This document shows, one piece after another, positions 34,680 through 42,177 of a stretch of 64,000 nt of DNA. How positions within the stretch are numbered: position 1 is the stretch's first letter; every line of letters begins with the position of its first letter. The stretch covers positions 248,001 to 312,000 of the forward strand of contig NZ_BMUL01000003.1 of NCBI RefSeq assembly GCF_014650175.1, given 5' to 3'. Below the pieces are notes generated by a model. That model did not search any database, was not told the origin of the DNA, and was given only the letters and a program-made list of their open reading frames with translations. This DNA comes from Streptomyces termitum. GTDB taxonomy: Bacteria; Actinomycetota; Actinomycetes; Streptomycetales; Streptomycetaceae. The position numbers and the translations under genes were made by a program.

Positions 34680-35465
34680 TCAGATGCCCTGCCAGGCGGG
34701 CTTGCTGGCGTAGGTGTGGCGGAAGTAGTCGGCGAGCTTCAGCTTGGAGGCGGCGGCCTCGTCCACGACCACGGTGGCGTGCGGGTGGAGCTGGAGCGCG
34801 GAGGCCGGTACGAGCGCCGCGACGGGGCCCTCGACGGTCTGCGCGACGGCCTCGGCCTTGCCCTCGCCGGTGGCGAGCAGCACGAGGTGGCGGGCCTCCA
34901 GGATGGTGCCGATGCCCTGGGTGATGACGTGGTGCGGCACCTGCTCGATGTCGTCGTCGAAGAAGCGCGCGTTGTCGATCCGGGTCTGCTCGGTGAGCGT
35001 CTTGATCCGGGTCCGGGAGGCGAGCGAGGAGCACGGCTCGTTGAAGCCGATGTGCCCGTCGGTGCCGATGCCGAGGATCTGGAGGTCGACGCCGCCGGCG
35101 TCGGCGAGCGCCTGGTCGTACGCCTCGCAGGCGGCCTGGACGTCCTCGGCGGAGCCGTCGGGGCCCATGAAGTGGTCCTGGGGGAGGCCGAGCGGCTCCA
35201 CGACCTGCCGCAGGACGGTCGAGCGGTACGACTCCGGGTGCCCGGCGGGCAGCCCGACGTACTCGTCCAGCTGGGCGATCCGGGCCCGCGAGGCGTCCAC
35301 GGTGCCCGCCGCGACCTGGGCGACCAGGGCGTCGTAGATGGGGATCGGGGTCGAGCCCGTGGCCACGCCGAGCAGCGCGTCGGGCTTGCGGCGCAGGAGG
35401 CCGGCGATGCCGTCCGCGATCAGTTCGCCGCCCGCCTTGGCGTCCTTGACGATGACAACTTCCAC
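34680..35465 (-). CDS. nagB: Glucosamine-6-phosphate deaminase
   Basis: 261 residues, full NagB length. Motifs include LLGVATGSTP (phosphate loop), the catalytic QLDEYVGLP, LGIGTDGHIGFNEP and VDEAAASKL. It converts glucosamine-6-phosphate to fructose-6-phosphate and ammonia, draining the DasR effector. GTG 35465 is chosen from conservation (MEVVIV...); upstream codons to 35531 run into the operator. A dre site lies 41 bases upstream. Confidence 0.96.
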   Translation of the reverse strand: MEVVIVKDAKAGGELIADGIAGLLRRKPDALLGVATGSTPIPIYDALVAQVAAGTVDASRARIAQLDEYVGLPAGHPESYRSTVLRQVVEPLGLPQDHFMGPDGSAEDVQAACEAYDQALADAGGVDLQILGIGTDGHIGFNEPCSSLASRTRIKTLTEQTRIDNARFFDDDIEQVPHHVITQGIGTILEARHLVLLATGEGKAEAVAQTVEGPVAALVPASALQLHPHATVVVDEAAASKLKLADYFRHTYASKPAWQGI

Positions 35466-35505
35466 GCTGTGCCTGCCGATCTGGTGAGGGGCTGGTGAGG
35501 GGTCC

Positions 35506-35521
35506 TGTGGTATAGACCAAT
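35506..35521. promoter_or_regulatory. dre site upstream of nagB
   Basis: TGTGGTATAGACCAAT, 12 of 16 to the dre consensus and one mismatch in the central TGGTCTAGACCA. On the minus strand the site includes TATACC, a possible -10 of nagB. Confidence 0.88.
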
Positions 35522-35911
35522 CAAAGCCCAAATCTAGCAGAGGGGAGGCCGTCTCCTCATGTCGTTCCGTACCCCGGACGGCCTGCCGCGCGGGGCTTCC
35601 TCCATGGTCGGCCGCACGTCATCCACCGGCCACTCGAACCGGCCGATCGGGCCGTGGGGACAAGGGGTGGAGCGGGGATGGGGCGGAGGAGGGGAGAGAA
35701 GGGGAGGGGGCCCGGGAAAAGCCGCGGGCCGCGGCGCCCGGCGGGACCCTCAGCCCGCCCGGCACCGCAGCCCGGGTGTACCCGGCCGGGGGTGTGCGGT
35801 CCCTCGGCCGTGAAGGGAGGTCTCGGCGCAGTCAGGGCAGAGAGCGCCGGGTACCTCGTCCATCCTCCTGTGCGGGGAGGATGGAGGCTGTGTGGAGTTC
35901 GATGCGTCCAT

Positions 35912-35927
35912 TGTGGACTAGACCATT
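35912..35927. promoter_or_regulatory. dre-like site upstream of the sensor histidine kinase
   Basis: TGTGGACTAGACCATT differs from the core TGGTCTAGACCA at one position (12 of 16 overall). It is 107 bases upstream of the kinase start and about 450 bases from nagB, so the kinase is the more likely target. Confidence 0.6.
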
Positions 35928-35998
35928 CTTGTCTGTCCATCCACACGCACGCGCTCTTTCCCGGCCCATCCTCCATCACGGAGGGCGGGAGATCCAGG

Positions 35999-36028
35999 TT
36001 CACCCCCCGTTAATTCCGCGGGTACGCT
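35999..36028 (+). promoter_or_regulatory. Leaderless promoter of the sensor kinase
   Basis: TTCACC (35999-36004), 18 bases, TACGCT (36023-36028), then six bases to GTG 36035. Transcription from such a -10 would begin at or next to the start codon; there is no Shine-Dalgarno. Confidence 0.65.
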
Positions 36029-36034
36029 CGCACC

Positions 36035-37510
36035 GTGCCCTCCATGAACGACCTCGTCCGCCAGCACACCGCCCTCAGCGACTCCGACCTGGAGTGGCTG
36101 CACCTGCTGGTGTCGGAGTGGCAGCTGCTCTCCGACCTCTCCTTCGCCGACCTCGTCCTGTGGGTCCCCACCCTCGACGGCACGCGGTACGTCTCCGTCG
36201 CCCAGATGCGGCCCAACACGGGCCCCACCTCCTACCACGACGACATGGTCGGCCACCTGGTCCCGCGGGGCCGCCGCCCGCTCCTGGACGCCGCCCTGGA
36301 CGAGGGCCGGATCGTCCGCGAGGGCGACCCGGAGTGGCGCGAGGAGGTCCCGGTCCGGGTCGAGTCGATCCCGGTGCGCCGCGAGGGCCGGGTCCTCGGC
36401 GTGATCGCCCGGAACACCAACCTGCTGACCGTCCGCACCCCCTCCCGGCTCGAACTCACCTATCTCCAGTCCGCCTCGGACCTGGCCCAGATGATCGCCG
36501 CCGGCACCTTCCCCTATCCCGGCGAGCAGTCCGACATGGACTCGCTGCCCCGGGCCGGCGACGGCCTGGTCCGGCTGGACGCGGACGGCGTCGTCCAGTA
36601 CGCCTCGCCCAACGCCCTCTCCGCCTACCACCGGCTCGGCCTCGCCGCCGACCTGGTCGGCCAGCACCTCGGCCAGATCACCGCCGAACTGGCCCCCTCC
36701 CGGGGCCCGGTCGACGAGGCCCTGGTGAAGCTGGCCTCCGGTTACGCCCCCCGGAACTTCGAGGTGGAGGGCAGCGGCGGGGTGATCCAGCTGCGGGCCA
36801 TCCCGCTCAAGCCCAAGGGCAGCCGGATCGGTTCGCTGGTCCTGCTCCGGGACGTCACCGAACTGCGCCGCCGCGAGCGCGAGTTGATCACCAAGGACGC
36901 CACCATCCGGGAGATCCACCACCGGGTGAAGAACAACCTCCAGACGGTGGCCGCGCTGCTGCGCCTCCAGGCCCGCCGGATGGACTCGGTCCGGGGCCGC
37001 GAGGCGCTCAACGAGGCGGTGCGGCGCGTCGGTTCGATCGCCATCGTGCACGAGACGCTGTCCCAGAACCTGGACGAGCGGGTGGAGTTCGACGAGATCG
37101 CGGACCGGGTGATCGCGATGGTCGCGGAGATCTCCCCGGGCAAGGTCACCTGCCGCCGCAACGGCCGCTTCGGCATTCTGGACGCGGAGGTGGCCACCCC
37201 GCTCTCCATGGTCCTCACGGAGGTGCTCCAGAACGCCCTGGAGCACGCCTTCGCCCCCGGCGAGCACGGCACGGTCGAGGTGAGCGCGGTCCGCGGCGAA
37301 CCCCGCGCGGACGCCCGGCTCCTGATCACCGTCCGGGACGACGGCCGGGGCCTGCCCGAGGGATTCGATCCGCAGAAGGCCGGCAATCTCGGACTCCAGA
37401 TCGTTCGGACCCTGGTGGAGGGGGAGTTGGGCGGTTCCTTCGACATGCGGCCGGGCGGCGAGGGCGGCACCAAGGTGGTCCTGGACATTCCGGTGCGCCC
37501 GCAGAAGTAG
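36035..37510 (+). CDS. PdtaS-like soluble sensor histidine kinase
   Basis: 491 residues without membrane spans. An N-terminal GAF-like region (~1-150) and a PAS domain (~175-285) precede a HisKA_2 dimerisation domain with the phospho-acceptor motif EIHHRVKNNLQTVAALLRLQ and a HATPase domain (VLQNALEHAF N box, RDDGRGLPEGF and NLGLQIVRTL G boxes). This is the layout of M. tuberculosis PdtaS, whose partner PdtaR is an ANTAR antiterminator; no response regulator is adjacent here. The stop codon lies inside the first unit of a 15-bp repeat array. A dre-like site upstream hints at DasR control. Confidence 0.92.
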   Translation: MPSMNDLVRQHTALSDSDLEWLHLLVSEWQLLSDLSFADLVLWVPTLDGTRYVSVAQMRPNTGPTSYHDDMVGHLVPRGRRPLLDAALDEGRIVREGDPEWREEVPVRVESIPVRREGRVLGVIARNTNLLTVRTPSRLELTYLQSASDLAQMIAAGTFPYPGEQSDMDSLPRAGDGLVRLDADGVVQYASPNALSAYHRLGLAADLVGQHLGQITAELAPSRGPVDEALVKLASGYAPRNFEVEGSGGVIQLRAIPLKPKGSRIGSLVLLRDVTELRRRERELITKDATIREIHHRVKNNLQTVAALLRLQARRMDSVRGREALNEAVRRVGSIAIVHETLSQNLDERVEFDEIADRVIAMVAEISPGKVTCRRNGRFGILDAEVATPLSMVLTEVLQNALEHAFAPGEHGTVEVSAVRGEPRADARLLITVRDDGRGLPEGFDPQKAGNLGLQIVRTLVEGELGGSFDMRPGGEGGTKVVLDIPVRPQK

Positions 37511-37631
37511 CGTTCACGGAAGTGGCGCCCGCAGAAGTGGCGCCAGCGGAAGAGCCGTTCACAGAAGAGCCGTTCACAGAAGGGGCGTTCACGGAAGTGA
37601 CGTTCCGTGAAAGGCGCTTCACAGCAGCGAG
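37497..37631 (+). repeat. 15-bp tandem repeat array (nine degenerate units) spanning the kinase stop codon
   Basis: Units start every 15 bases from 37497, e.g. GCCCGCAGAAGTAGC, GTTCACGGAAGTGGC, GCCCGCAGAAGTGGC, GCCAGCGGAAGAGCC, GTTCACAGAAGAGCC, GTTCACAGAAGGGGC, GTTCACGGAAGTGAC, with the last two more degenerate. The first unit supplies the kinase's final Gln-Lys-stop. In the kinase frame the following units read as pentapeptides of the type RSxK(W/S/G) until a TGA at 37599. Confidence 0.85.
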
Positions 37632-37664
37632 CCCCGGACCGAAGGGAATTCGGTCCGGGGCTCG
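37628..37664. terminator. Terminator after the kinase/repeat region
   Basis: A 16-bp perfect stem CGAGCCCCGGACCGAA/TTCGGTCCGGGGCTCG with loop GGGAA. Confidence 0.85.
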
Positions 37665-37723
37665 AATGCTGTTGGGGTACTGCGGTGTTACTGCTGCGTG
37701 CTGCGGCTCGTGGGGCGGTGATT

Positions 37724-37740
37724 GCGTACACGGTGTACGC
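37724..37740. promoter_or_regulatory. 17-bp inverted repeat downstream of wblE
   Basis: GCGTACAC-G-GTGTACGC, a perfect 8-bp palindrome around one base. It lies 31 bases after the wblE stop; it may be an end-of-transcript hairpin or a protein-binding site. Confidence 0.45.
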
Positions 37741-37770
37741 GCCGCCGGCGCCTCAGGCTGTGCAGGTGGC

Positions 37771-38028
37771 TCAGGCGCTGGCGTTGCGCGCCCGGTTGCG
37801 GGCGGCGCGGCGCTTCATCGCGCGACGCTCGTCCTCGCTGAGGCCACCCCAGACGCCGGAGTCCTGGCCGGACTCGAGCGCCCACTGCAGGCACTGCTCC
37901 ATGACGGGGCAGCGGCGGCAGACGGCCTTGGCTTCCTCGATCTGCAGCAGCGCAGGACCGGTGTTGCCGATGGGGAAGAACAGCTCGGGGTCTTCCTCAC
38001 GACAAACGGCGTTGTGACGCCAGTCCAT
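37771..38028 (-). CDS. wblE: WhiB-like iron-sulfur protein WblE
   Basis: 85 residues with the four WhiB cysteines (C9, C37, C40, C46; C-x2-C-x5-C cluster) that bind a [4Fe-4S] cluster, the GVWGGLSEDERR turn and the basic tail RRAARNRARNASA. It matches WblE (WhiB1 in mycobacteria), an often essential regulator that contacts region 4 of the principal sigma factor and senses NO or oxygen. GAGAGGTAG precedes ATG 38028. The upstream leader of over 200 bases carries a palindrome. Confidence 0.95.
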   Translation of the reverse strand: MDWRHNAVCREEDPELFFPIGNTGPALLQIEEAKAVCRRCPVMEQCLQWALESGQDSGVWGGLSEDERRAMKRRAARNRARNASA

Positions 38029-38346
38029 GGCTGCTACCTCTCTTGGTGTGACGTGCAAGTTGCTTGTGAATGTGAACGCTTTCACGAATCCCTCAACAAG
38101 TGAAGGGCCGACTGCCGGAGGAACCGGCGTGGTCCTTGGTTTTGAGGAGGGGTTCTGGCTTTCAGTGGAGGCCGGTGTTGCGGGCCGTCCCGATCGCCAA
38201 GAAGAGACTCGCAAACCTCGGCAGCGGATACAACCCCTTCCGAAAAGTTTTTTTGGATTCCTCGGTGTCGGCTAGGTCACAGCCGTACTTCTAAGGGGTG
38301 GATGCGCGCCTAAACGTTCGAGTGCAAGGACTTTCGGCCCTTCCAC
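38029..38346 (-). promoter_or_regulatory. wblE leader/promoter region with palindrome GTGAACGCTTTCAC
   Basis: This 318-bp region is less GC-rich than its surroundings and contains the inverted repeat GTGAA-CGCT-TTCAC at 38072-38085, 44 bases before the wblE ATG, and a run of seven T at 38248-38255. The repeat resembles LacI/GntR-type operators. I cannot fix the transcription start. Confidence 0.45.
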
Positions 38347-39315
38347 TCACACAATCACACGCAGTGCACGGCGAACGCCTGTGAACGTCACGCTCGTACG
38401 CAGTCCGAGGTGGTCTCCGTCCATCTGGAGGGGGAGTGGCGCCTTCGAATGCAAGGTGAAGCGGGTCAGGTCGTGCAGAGTCGTGGCGTGCTTGCCGCGA
38501 GGGCCCCGTTCCGGGGTCGAAGTGAGCAGCTGAGTGGCGTACCGGGCCACCGCCGGAGTGGACAGCCGGCTCAGTCCGAGGACGTCGAGCGCGGTGTCGA
38601 AGGACGCCTCCGGGGACGCGTACACCGGGCGATTGCCCAGGTAGGTCCAGGGGGAGGTGTTGCAGATTATGGAAAGGACGAGGTCCTCGACCGGATCGGC
38701 GCCGGGCCGCTCCAGGGTGATCGTCCCGTGCCGCCGGTTCGGCTCCTCCAGGAACTGGCGGAGCACCTGGCGGAGGTAGAGCGCGTGCGTGGACCGCTTC
38801 CCGCGCTCGCGCTGCTGTTCGACCCGGCCGACCACTCCGGCGTCGAAGCCGAGTCCGGCGCAGAAGGTGAACCAGCGGGACGGCACCTCCTCGTCCGGGG
38901 TGCCCGGGGTTCCCGAGGCGAGCCCGAGGCTCACCGTCCGGGTCCGCCGCTCGCGCAGCGCGTCCAGCAGGGCGCCGGTCGCCTCCACCGCGTCGTTGGG
39001 CAGTCCCAGCGCGCGGGCGAAGACGTTCGTCGAGCCGCCGGGCACCACCGCGAGCCCCGGCAGCCGGTCCGGGTCGGGCCCGTCGTGCAGCAGCCCGTTC
39101 ACCACCTCGTTCACCGTGCCGTCGCCGCCCAGGGCCACGACCAGGTCCACCTCGCCCGACTCGGCGGCCTGCCGCCCGAGGTCCCGGGCGTGCCCCCGGT
39201 ACTCGGTGCTGACCGCCTCCAGCTTCATCTCGCTGGCCAGCGCGTGGATCAGTACGTCACGGGTGCGGGCACTGGTGGTGGTGGCTGCCGGATTGACCAC
39301 GAGAAGTGCGCGCAT
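38347..39315 (-). CDS. Diacylglycerol/lipid kinase family protein
   Basis: 322 residues with the DAGK catalytic domain: VVALGGDGTVNEVVNGLL (~85, nucleotide-binding GGDGT) and VVPGGSTNVFARALGLP, then a beta-rich C-terminal domain ending in LPLQMDGDHLG. It would phosphorylate diacylglycerol or another lipid. ATG 39315 has TACGCT seven bases upstream (39323-39328) and no Shine-Dalgarno, so it is probably leaderless. Its far upstream side contains a 23-bp minisatellite. Confidence 0.9.
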   Translation of the reverse strand: MRALLVVNPAATTTSARTRDVLIHALASEMKLEAVSTEYRGHARDLGRQAAESGEVDLVVALGGDGTVNEVVNGLLHDGPDPDRLPGLAVVPGGSTNVFARALGLPNDAVEATGALLDALRERRTRTVSLGLASGTPGTPDEEVPSRWFTFCAGLGFDAGVVGRVEQQRERGKRSTHALYLRQVLRQFLEEPNRRHGTITLERPGADPVEDLVLSIICNTSPWTYLGNRPVYASPEASFDTALDVLGLSRLSTPAVARYATQLLTSTPERGPRGKHATTLHDLTRFTLHSKAPLPLQMDGDHLGLRTSVTFTGVRRALRVIV

Positions 39316-39465
39316 GCCCGCCAGCGTACCTACCCGGCGGTACCGATCCCACCCCCGCCCGCTCCCCGGACACCCCCCGCCCCACCTGCGGGCCACGGCA
39401 CGGAACGGGCCCGGAGGGGCCGCGCGCGGCGGACGGGAACCGGTCGGGGCGGGCCGCCGGAGCCG

Positions 39466-39626
39466 TACGCACGGGGTCGTCCGCCCCCTACGGAAAGGGC
39501 TGTCGGTGCGGTACGCGAAGGGCTGTCGGCGCCGTACGGAAAGGGCTGTCCGCGCGGTACGGAAGGAGGCGTACGCGCCGTACGGCAGGGGGCGTCCGCG
39601 CGGTGCGGAAGGGGCGCGGGCGCCGG
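39466..39626. repeat. 23-bp tandem repeat array, seven units
   Basis: Units begin at 39466, 39489, 39512, 39535, 39558, 39581 and 39604; the common form is TACGGAAAGGGCTGTCSGYGCGG. The array fills nearly half of the 367-bp space between the divergent lipid kinase and membrane-protein genes. The period is not a multiple of three, so it is not coding. Confidence 0.85.
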
Positions 39627-39682
39627 GCGGGAAGGGCCGCCCCGGCCCCGTGCCCGTACGCCTCCCCGTTACGCTGCCCTGC

Positions 39683-40099
39683 ATGAGCAGTACGGAGCAG
39701 ACTTCCCGCCCCTCCCGCCTGGCCGCCGCCGCGGGGGTGGCCCTCGTCGAGGCCCTCGGGCTCCTCGCCGGCGGCCTCTACGTCCTGGTGCGGACCGTCG
39801 CCGGCGACGGCGGGGACCTCACCGGCGGGACGACCGCGGGAGTGACCCTCGTCGCACTCGGCCTCATCCCGCTCGCCGCCGCGCTCGGCCTGTGGCGGTC
39901 CCGCTCCTGGAGCCGGGGCCCGGCGGTGATCACCCAGATCCTGGCACTGCCGGTGGCCTGGCAGCTGCTCCAGACCGAGGGCTTCATCCCCTTCGGGATC
40001 GTCCTCGCGGTCCTCTCCGTGACCGGGCTCGTCCTGCTGGTGAACCCGGCCACGACCGAGGCCCTCGGCATCCGGGGGCCCGGCCGCCGGGAGGGCTGA
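39683..40099 (+). CDS. Four-span membrane protein of unknown function
   Basis: 138 residues, with four hydrophobic segments (VALVEALGLLAGGLYVLV, GVTLVALGLIPLAAALGLW, AVITQILALPVAWQLL, FGIVLAVLSVTGLVLLV). It is conserved beside sigH in Streptomyces as I recall, with no assigned role. ATG 39683 has TACGCT seven bases upstream and no Shine-Dalgarno. It converges on sigH with a one-base gap. Confidence 0.8.
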   Translation: MSSTEQTSRPSRLAAAAGVALVEALGLLAGGLYVLVRTVAGDGGDLTGGTTAGVTLVALGLIPLAAALGLWRSRSWSRGPAVITQILALPVAWQLLQTEGFIPFGIVLAVLSVTGLVLLVNPATTEALGIRGPGRREG

Positions 40100-40100
40100 C

Positions 40101-41168
40101 CTACTCCTCCACGAGGAGCTTGTCCCGGAGCTGCGCCAGGGTCCTGGCCAGCAGCCGGGAGACGTGCATCTGCGAGATGCCGACCTCCTGCGCGATCTGC
40201 GACTGGGTCATGTTGCCGAAGAAGCGAAGCAGCAGGATCCGCTTCTCCCGGGGCGGCAGGTCCTCCAGGAGCGGCTTGAGCGACTCCCGGTACTCGACCC
40301 CCTCCAGGGCCTCGTCCTCCGCGCCCAGCGTGTCCGCCACCGCGGGCGACTCGTCGTCCGTGTCCGGCACGTCCAGCGACAGGGTCGAGTAGGCGTTCGC
40401 CGACTCCAGCCCCTCCAGGACCTCCTCCTCGGAGATCCCCAGCCGCTCCGCCAGCTCGTGCACGGTCGGCGACCGCCCGTGCTGCTGGGACAGCTCCGCC
40501 GTCGCCGTCGTCAGCGACAGCCGCAGCTCCTGGAGCCGGCGCGGCACCCGGACCGCCCAGCCCTTGTCCCGGAAGTGCCGCTTGATCTCGCCGACCACCG
40601 TCGGCGTCGCGTACGTGGAGAACTCCACGCCCCGCTCCGGGTCGAAGCGGTCCACCGACTTGATCAGGCCGATGGTCGCCACCTGCGTCAGGTCGTCCAG
40701 CGGCTCGCCCCGGTTCCGGAACCGCCGCGCCAGGTGCTCGACCAGCGGCAGGTGCATCCGCACCAGCCGGTTGCGCAGCTCGGCCTTCTCCGGGGAGCCC
40801 TCCGGCAGCGCCCGCAGCTCCACGAACAGCGCGCGGGCGCCGCTGCGGTCGTGCGGCCGGTGCCCGCCGGAGGCCCCGCCGCCGGCGGCTTCCCCGGTCT
40901 CCCCGTCCTCGCCGGTTCTGTCGCTCTCGCCGGACCCGTCGCTGTCGCCGGTCTCGCCGCTCTCGCCGGGGGAGTCTCCGGCGTCCCGGTCCGGTCCGGC
41001 CCCCGGCTCCCCGGCGGCCGGCGGGGACGCCTCCTCGCCGGGGCCCGGGGGAGCCTCGTCGTGCTGCTGCTCGTGCTCGCTCATCTGGTCCGCCTGCTGC
41101 TCCGTAGCGACCTCATGCGGCCGTGCCTGCTGACCGGGGATGCCGGCCGTCGCGTCCCCGGTCCTCAC
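40101..41168 (-). CDS. sigH: Stress-response sigma factor SigH (SigB/F/G family)
   Basis: 355 residues. Sigma-70 regions 2-4 occupy ~115-350: LPLVEHLARRFRNRGEPLDDLTQVATIGLIKSVDRFDPERGVEFSTYATPTVVGEIKRHFRD, then the region 4 helix-turn-helix MTQSQIAQEVGISQMHVSRLLARTL. The first ~110 residues are an acidic Gly/Glu/Asp/Ser-rich extension. GTG 41168 overlaps the stop of the anti-sigma gene by 4 bases; a second start at ATG 41084 would give a form 28 residues shorter. S. coelicolor SigH is known to exist in several N-terminal forms. It responds to osmotic and other stress and to development. Confidence 0.93.
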   Translation of the reverse strand: MRTGDATAGIPGQQARPHEVATEQQADQMSEHEQQHDEAPPGPGEEASPPAAGEPGAGPDRDAGDSPGESGETGDSDGSGESDRTGEDGETGEAAGGGASGGHRPHDRSGARALFVELRALPEGSPEKAELRNRLVRMHLPLVEHLARRFRNRGEPLDDLTQVATIGLIKSVDRFDPERGVEFSTYATPTVVGEIKRHFRDKGWAVRVPRRLQELRLSLTTATAELSQQHGRSPTVHELAERLGISEEEVLEGLESANAYSTLSLDVPDTDDESPAVADTLGAEDEALEGVEYRESLKPLLEDLPPREKRILLLRFFGNMTQSQIAQEVGISQMHVSRLLARTLAQLRDKLLVEE

Positions 41169-41578
41169 GCCGGGCCTGGCCCCGCGCCGCGCTGTTTGTA
41201 CAGGCTGATCGAGACCGTCTTGTCCTCCGCGACCGAGGAGTCCACCTTGCCCGCCAGTGCCGACAGCACCGTCCAGGCGAAGGTGTCGCGCTCGGGGGCC
41301 CGGCCGTCGGTGGTCGGCGCGGACACGGTCACGTCGAGGGAGTCGTCCACCAGCCGGAACACACAGCTCAGGACCGAGCCGGGCACCGCCTGCTGGAGCA
41401 GGATCGCGCACGCCTCGTCCACCGCGATCCGCAAGTCCTCGATCTCGTCGAGGGTGAAGTCCAAGCGCGCCGCGAGACCGGCCGTGGCCGTACGCAGCAC
41501 GGACAGATAGGCACCCGCAGCGGGCAGCCGGACTTCCACGAAGTCCTGGGTCCCGGGCTCGCCTGCGATCTGGGACAC
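41165..41578 (-). CDS. ushX: Anti-sigma factor for SigH (UshX/PrsH), HATPase-type
   Basis: 137 residues of the SpoIIAB/RsbW kinase fold: DFTLDEIEDLRIAVDEACAILLQ is the N box and DDSLDVTVSAP the next strand; the G2 box is reduced. It binds and inhibits SigH. GTG 41578 (VSQIAGE) has GGAGG five bases upstream and fits the family; an upstream TTG at 41590 is unlikely. It is translationally coupled to sigH, so inhibitor and sigma factor are made in proportion. Confidence 0.9.
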   Translation of the reverse strand: MSQIAGEPGTQDFVEVRLPAAGAYLSVLRTATAGLAARLDFTLDEIEDLRIAVDEACAILLQQAVPGSVLSCVFRLVDDSLDVTVSAPTTDGRAPERDTFAWTVLSALAGKVDSSVAEDKTVSISLYKQRGAGPGPA

Positions 41579-41855
41579 CCTCACCTCCAAGGTGGCACAA
41601 ACTCATTCGGGGCCCGGGGGAGGAGGCCCCCGAACCGGGCGGTACGCAGGGGCTGCGCAGTCCGCCGTGACGCTATCGCGATCCGTCCCGCCGTGTCGCC
41701 GGAAGCCCCCCGGACCCCGGTTCCGGCCCGTCACTCATGGTAGGCCCATGGGCGCGAAACGTGTCCGGGGGTGTGCGGGGCCGACGACGCCGACCGGCGG
41801 AGGGGTGACGTACCCACCGGCCGCCCCCTCGAACCGCCCCGGCCCGAGAACGTCC

Positions 41856-42116
41856 TCAGACCAGCGACTCGTCCACGAAACACCAGCGCCACGCCTCGCC
41901 CGGCTCGAAGCTCCGCATCACCGGGTGGCCGGTCGCCGAGAAGTGCCCCGAGGCGTGCCGCCCCCGCGAGGAGTCGCAGCACCCCACGTGCCCGCACGAC
42001 AGGCAGAGCCGCAGCTGCACCGGGTTGGTCCCCTCGGCCAGGCACTCGGGGCAGGTGGCGTGGAGCGGGACCGGCTCGGGGCGCGGCATTTCCGCTACGT
42101 GCGGGCACTCGATCAT
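41856..42116 (-). CDS. UBP-type zinc-finger protein
   Basis: 86 residues with the ubiquitin-hydrolase-type zinc finger: ECPH, CPECLAEG, LRLCLSCGHVGCCDSSRGRHASGHF...GHPV. Many actinobacteria have such small stand-alone domains although they lack ubiquitin; the ligand is unknown. ATG 42116 has TACCCT seven bases upstream (42124-42129). It is divergent from the antiporter gene with 61 bases between the starts. Confidence 0.9.
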   Translation of the reverse strand: MIECPHVAEMPRPEPVPLHATCPECLAEGTNPVQLRLCLSCGHVGCCDSSRGRHASGHFSATGHPVMRSFEPGEAWRWCFVDESLV

Positions 42117-42177
42117 GATGGCCAGGGTACGGCGACGGGACGCGCCGCGGCGGAACGGAACGGACGGGACGAAGCCC

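Larger units (their letters stand above)
35522..36034. other. Intergenic region between nagB and the sensor kinase
   Basis: A 513-bp divergent region with no credible coding frame. It contains a dre-like site (35912-35927) and the kinase promoter (35999-36028). The stretch 35650-35720 is purine-rich on the plus strand. Confidence 0.5.

Noticed and set aside
37497..39626. The two tandem-repeat arrays as CRISPR
   Set aside because: Units are contiguous 15- and 23-bp repeats without spacers and no cas genes are present.
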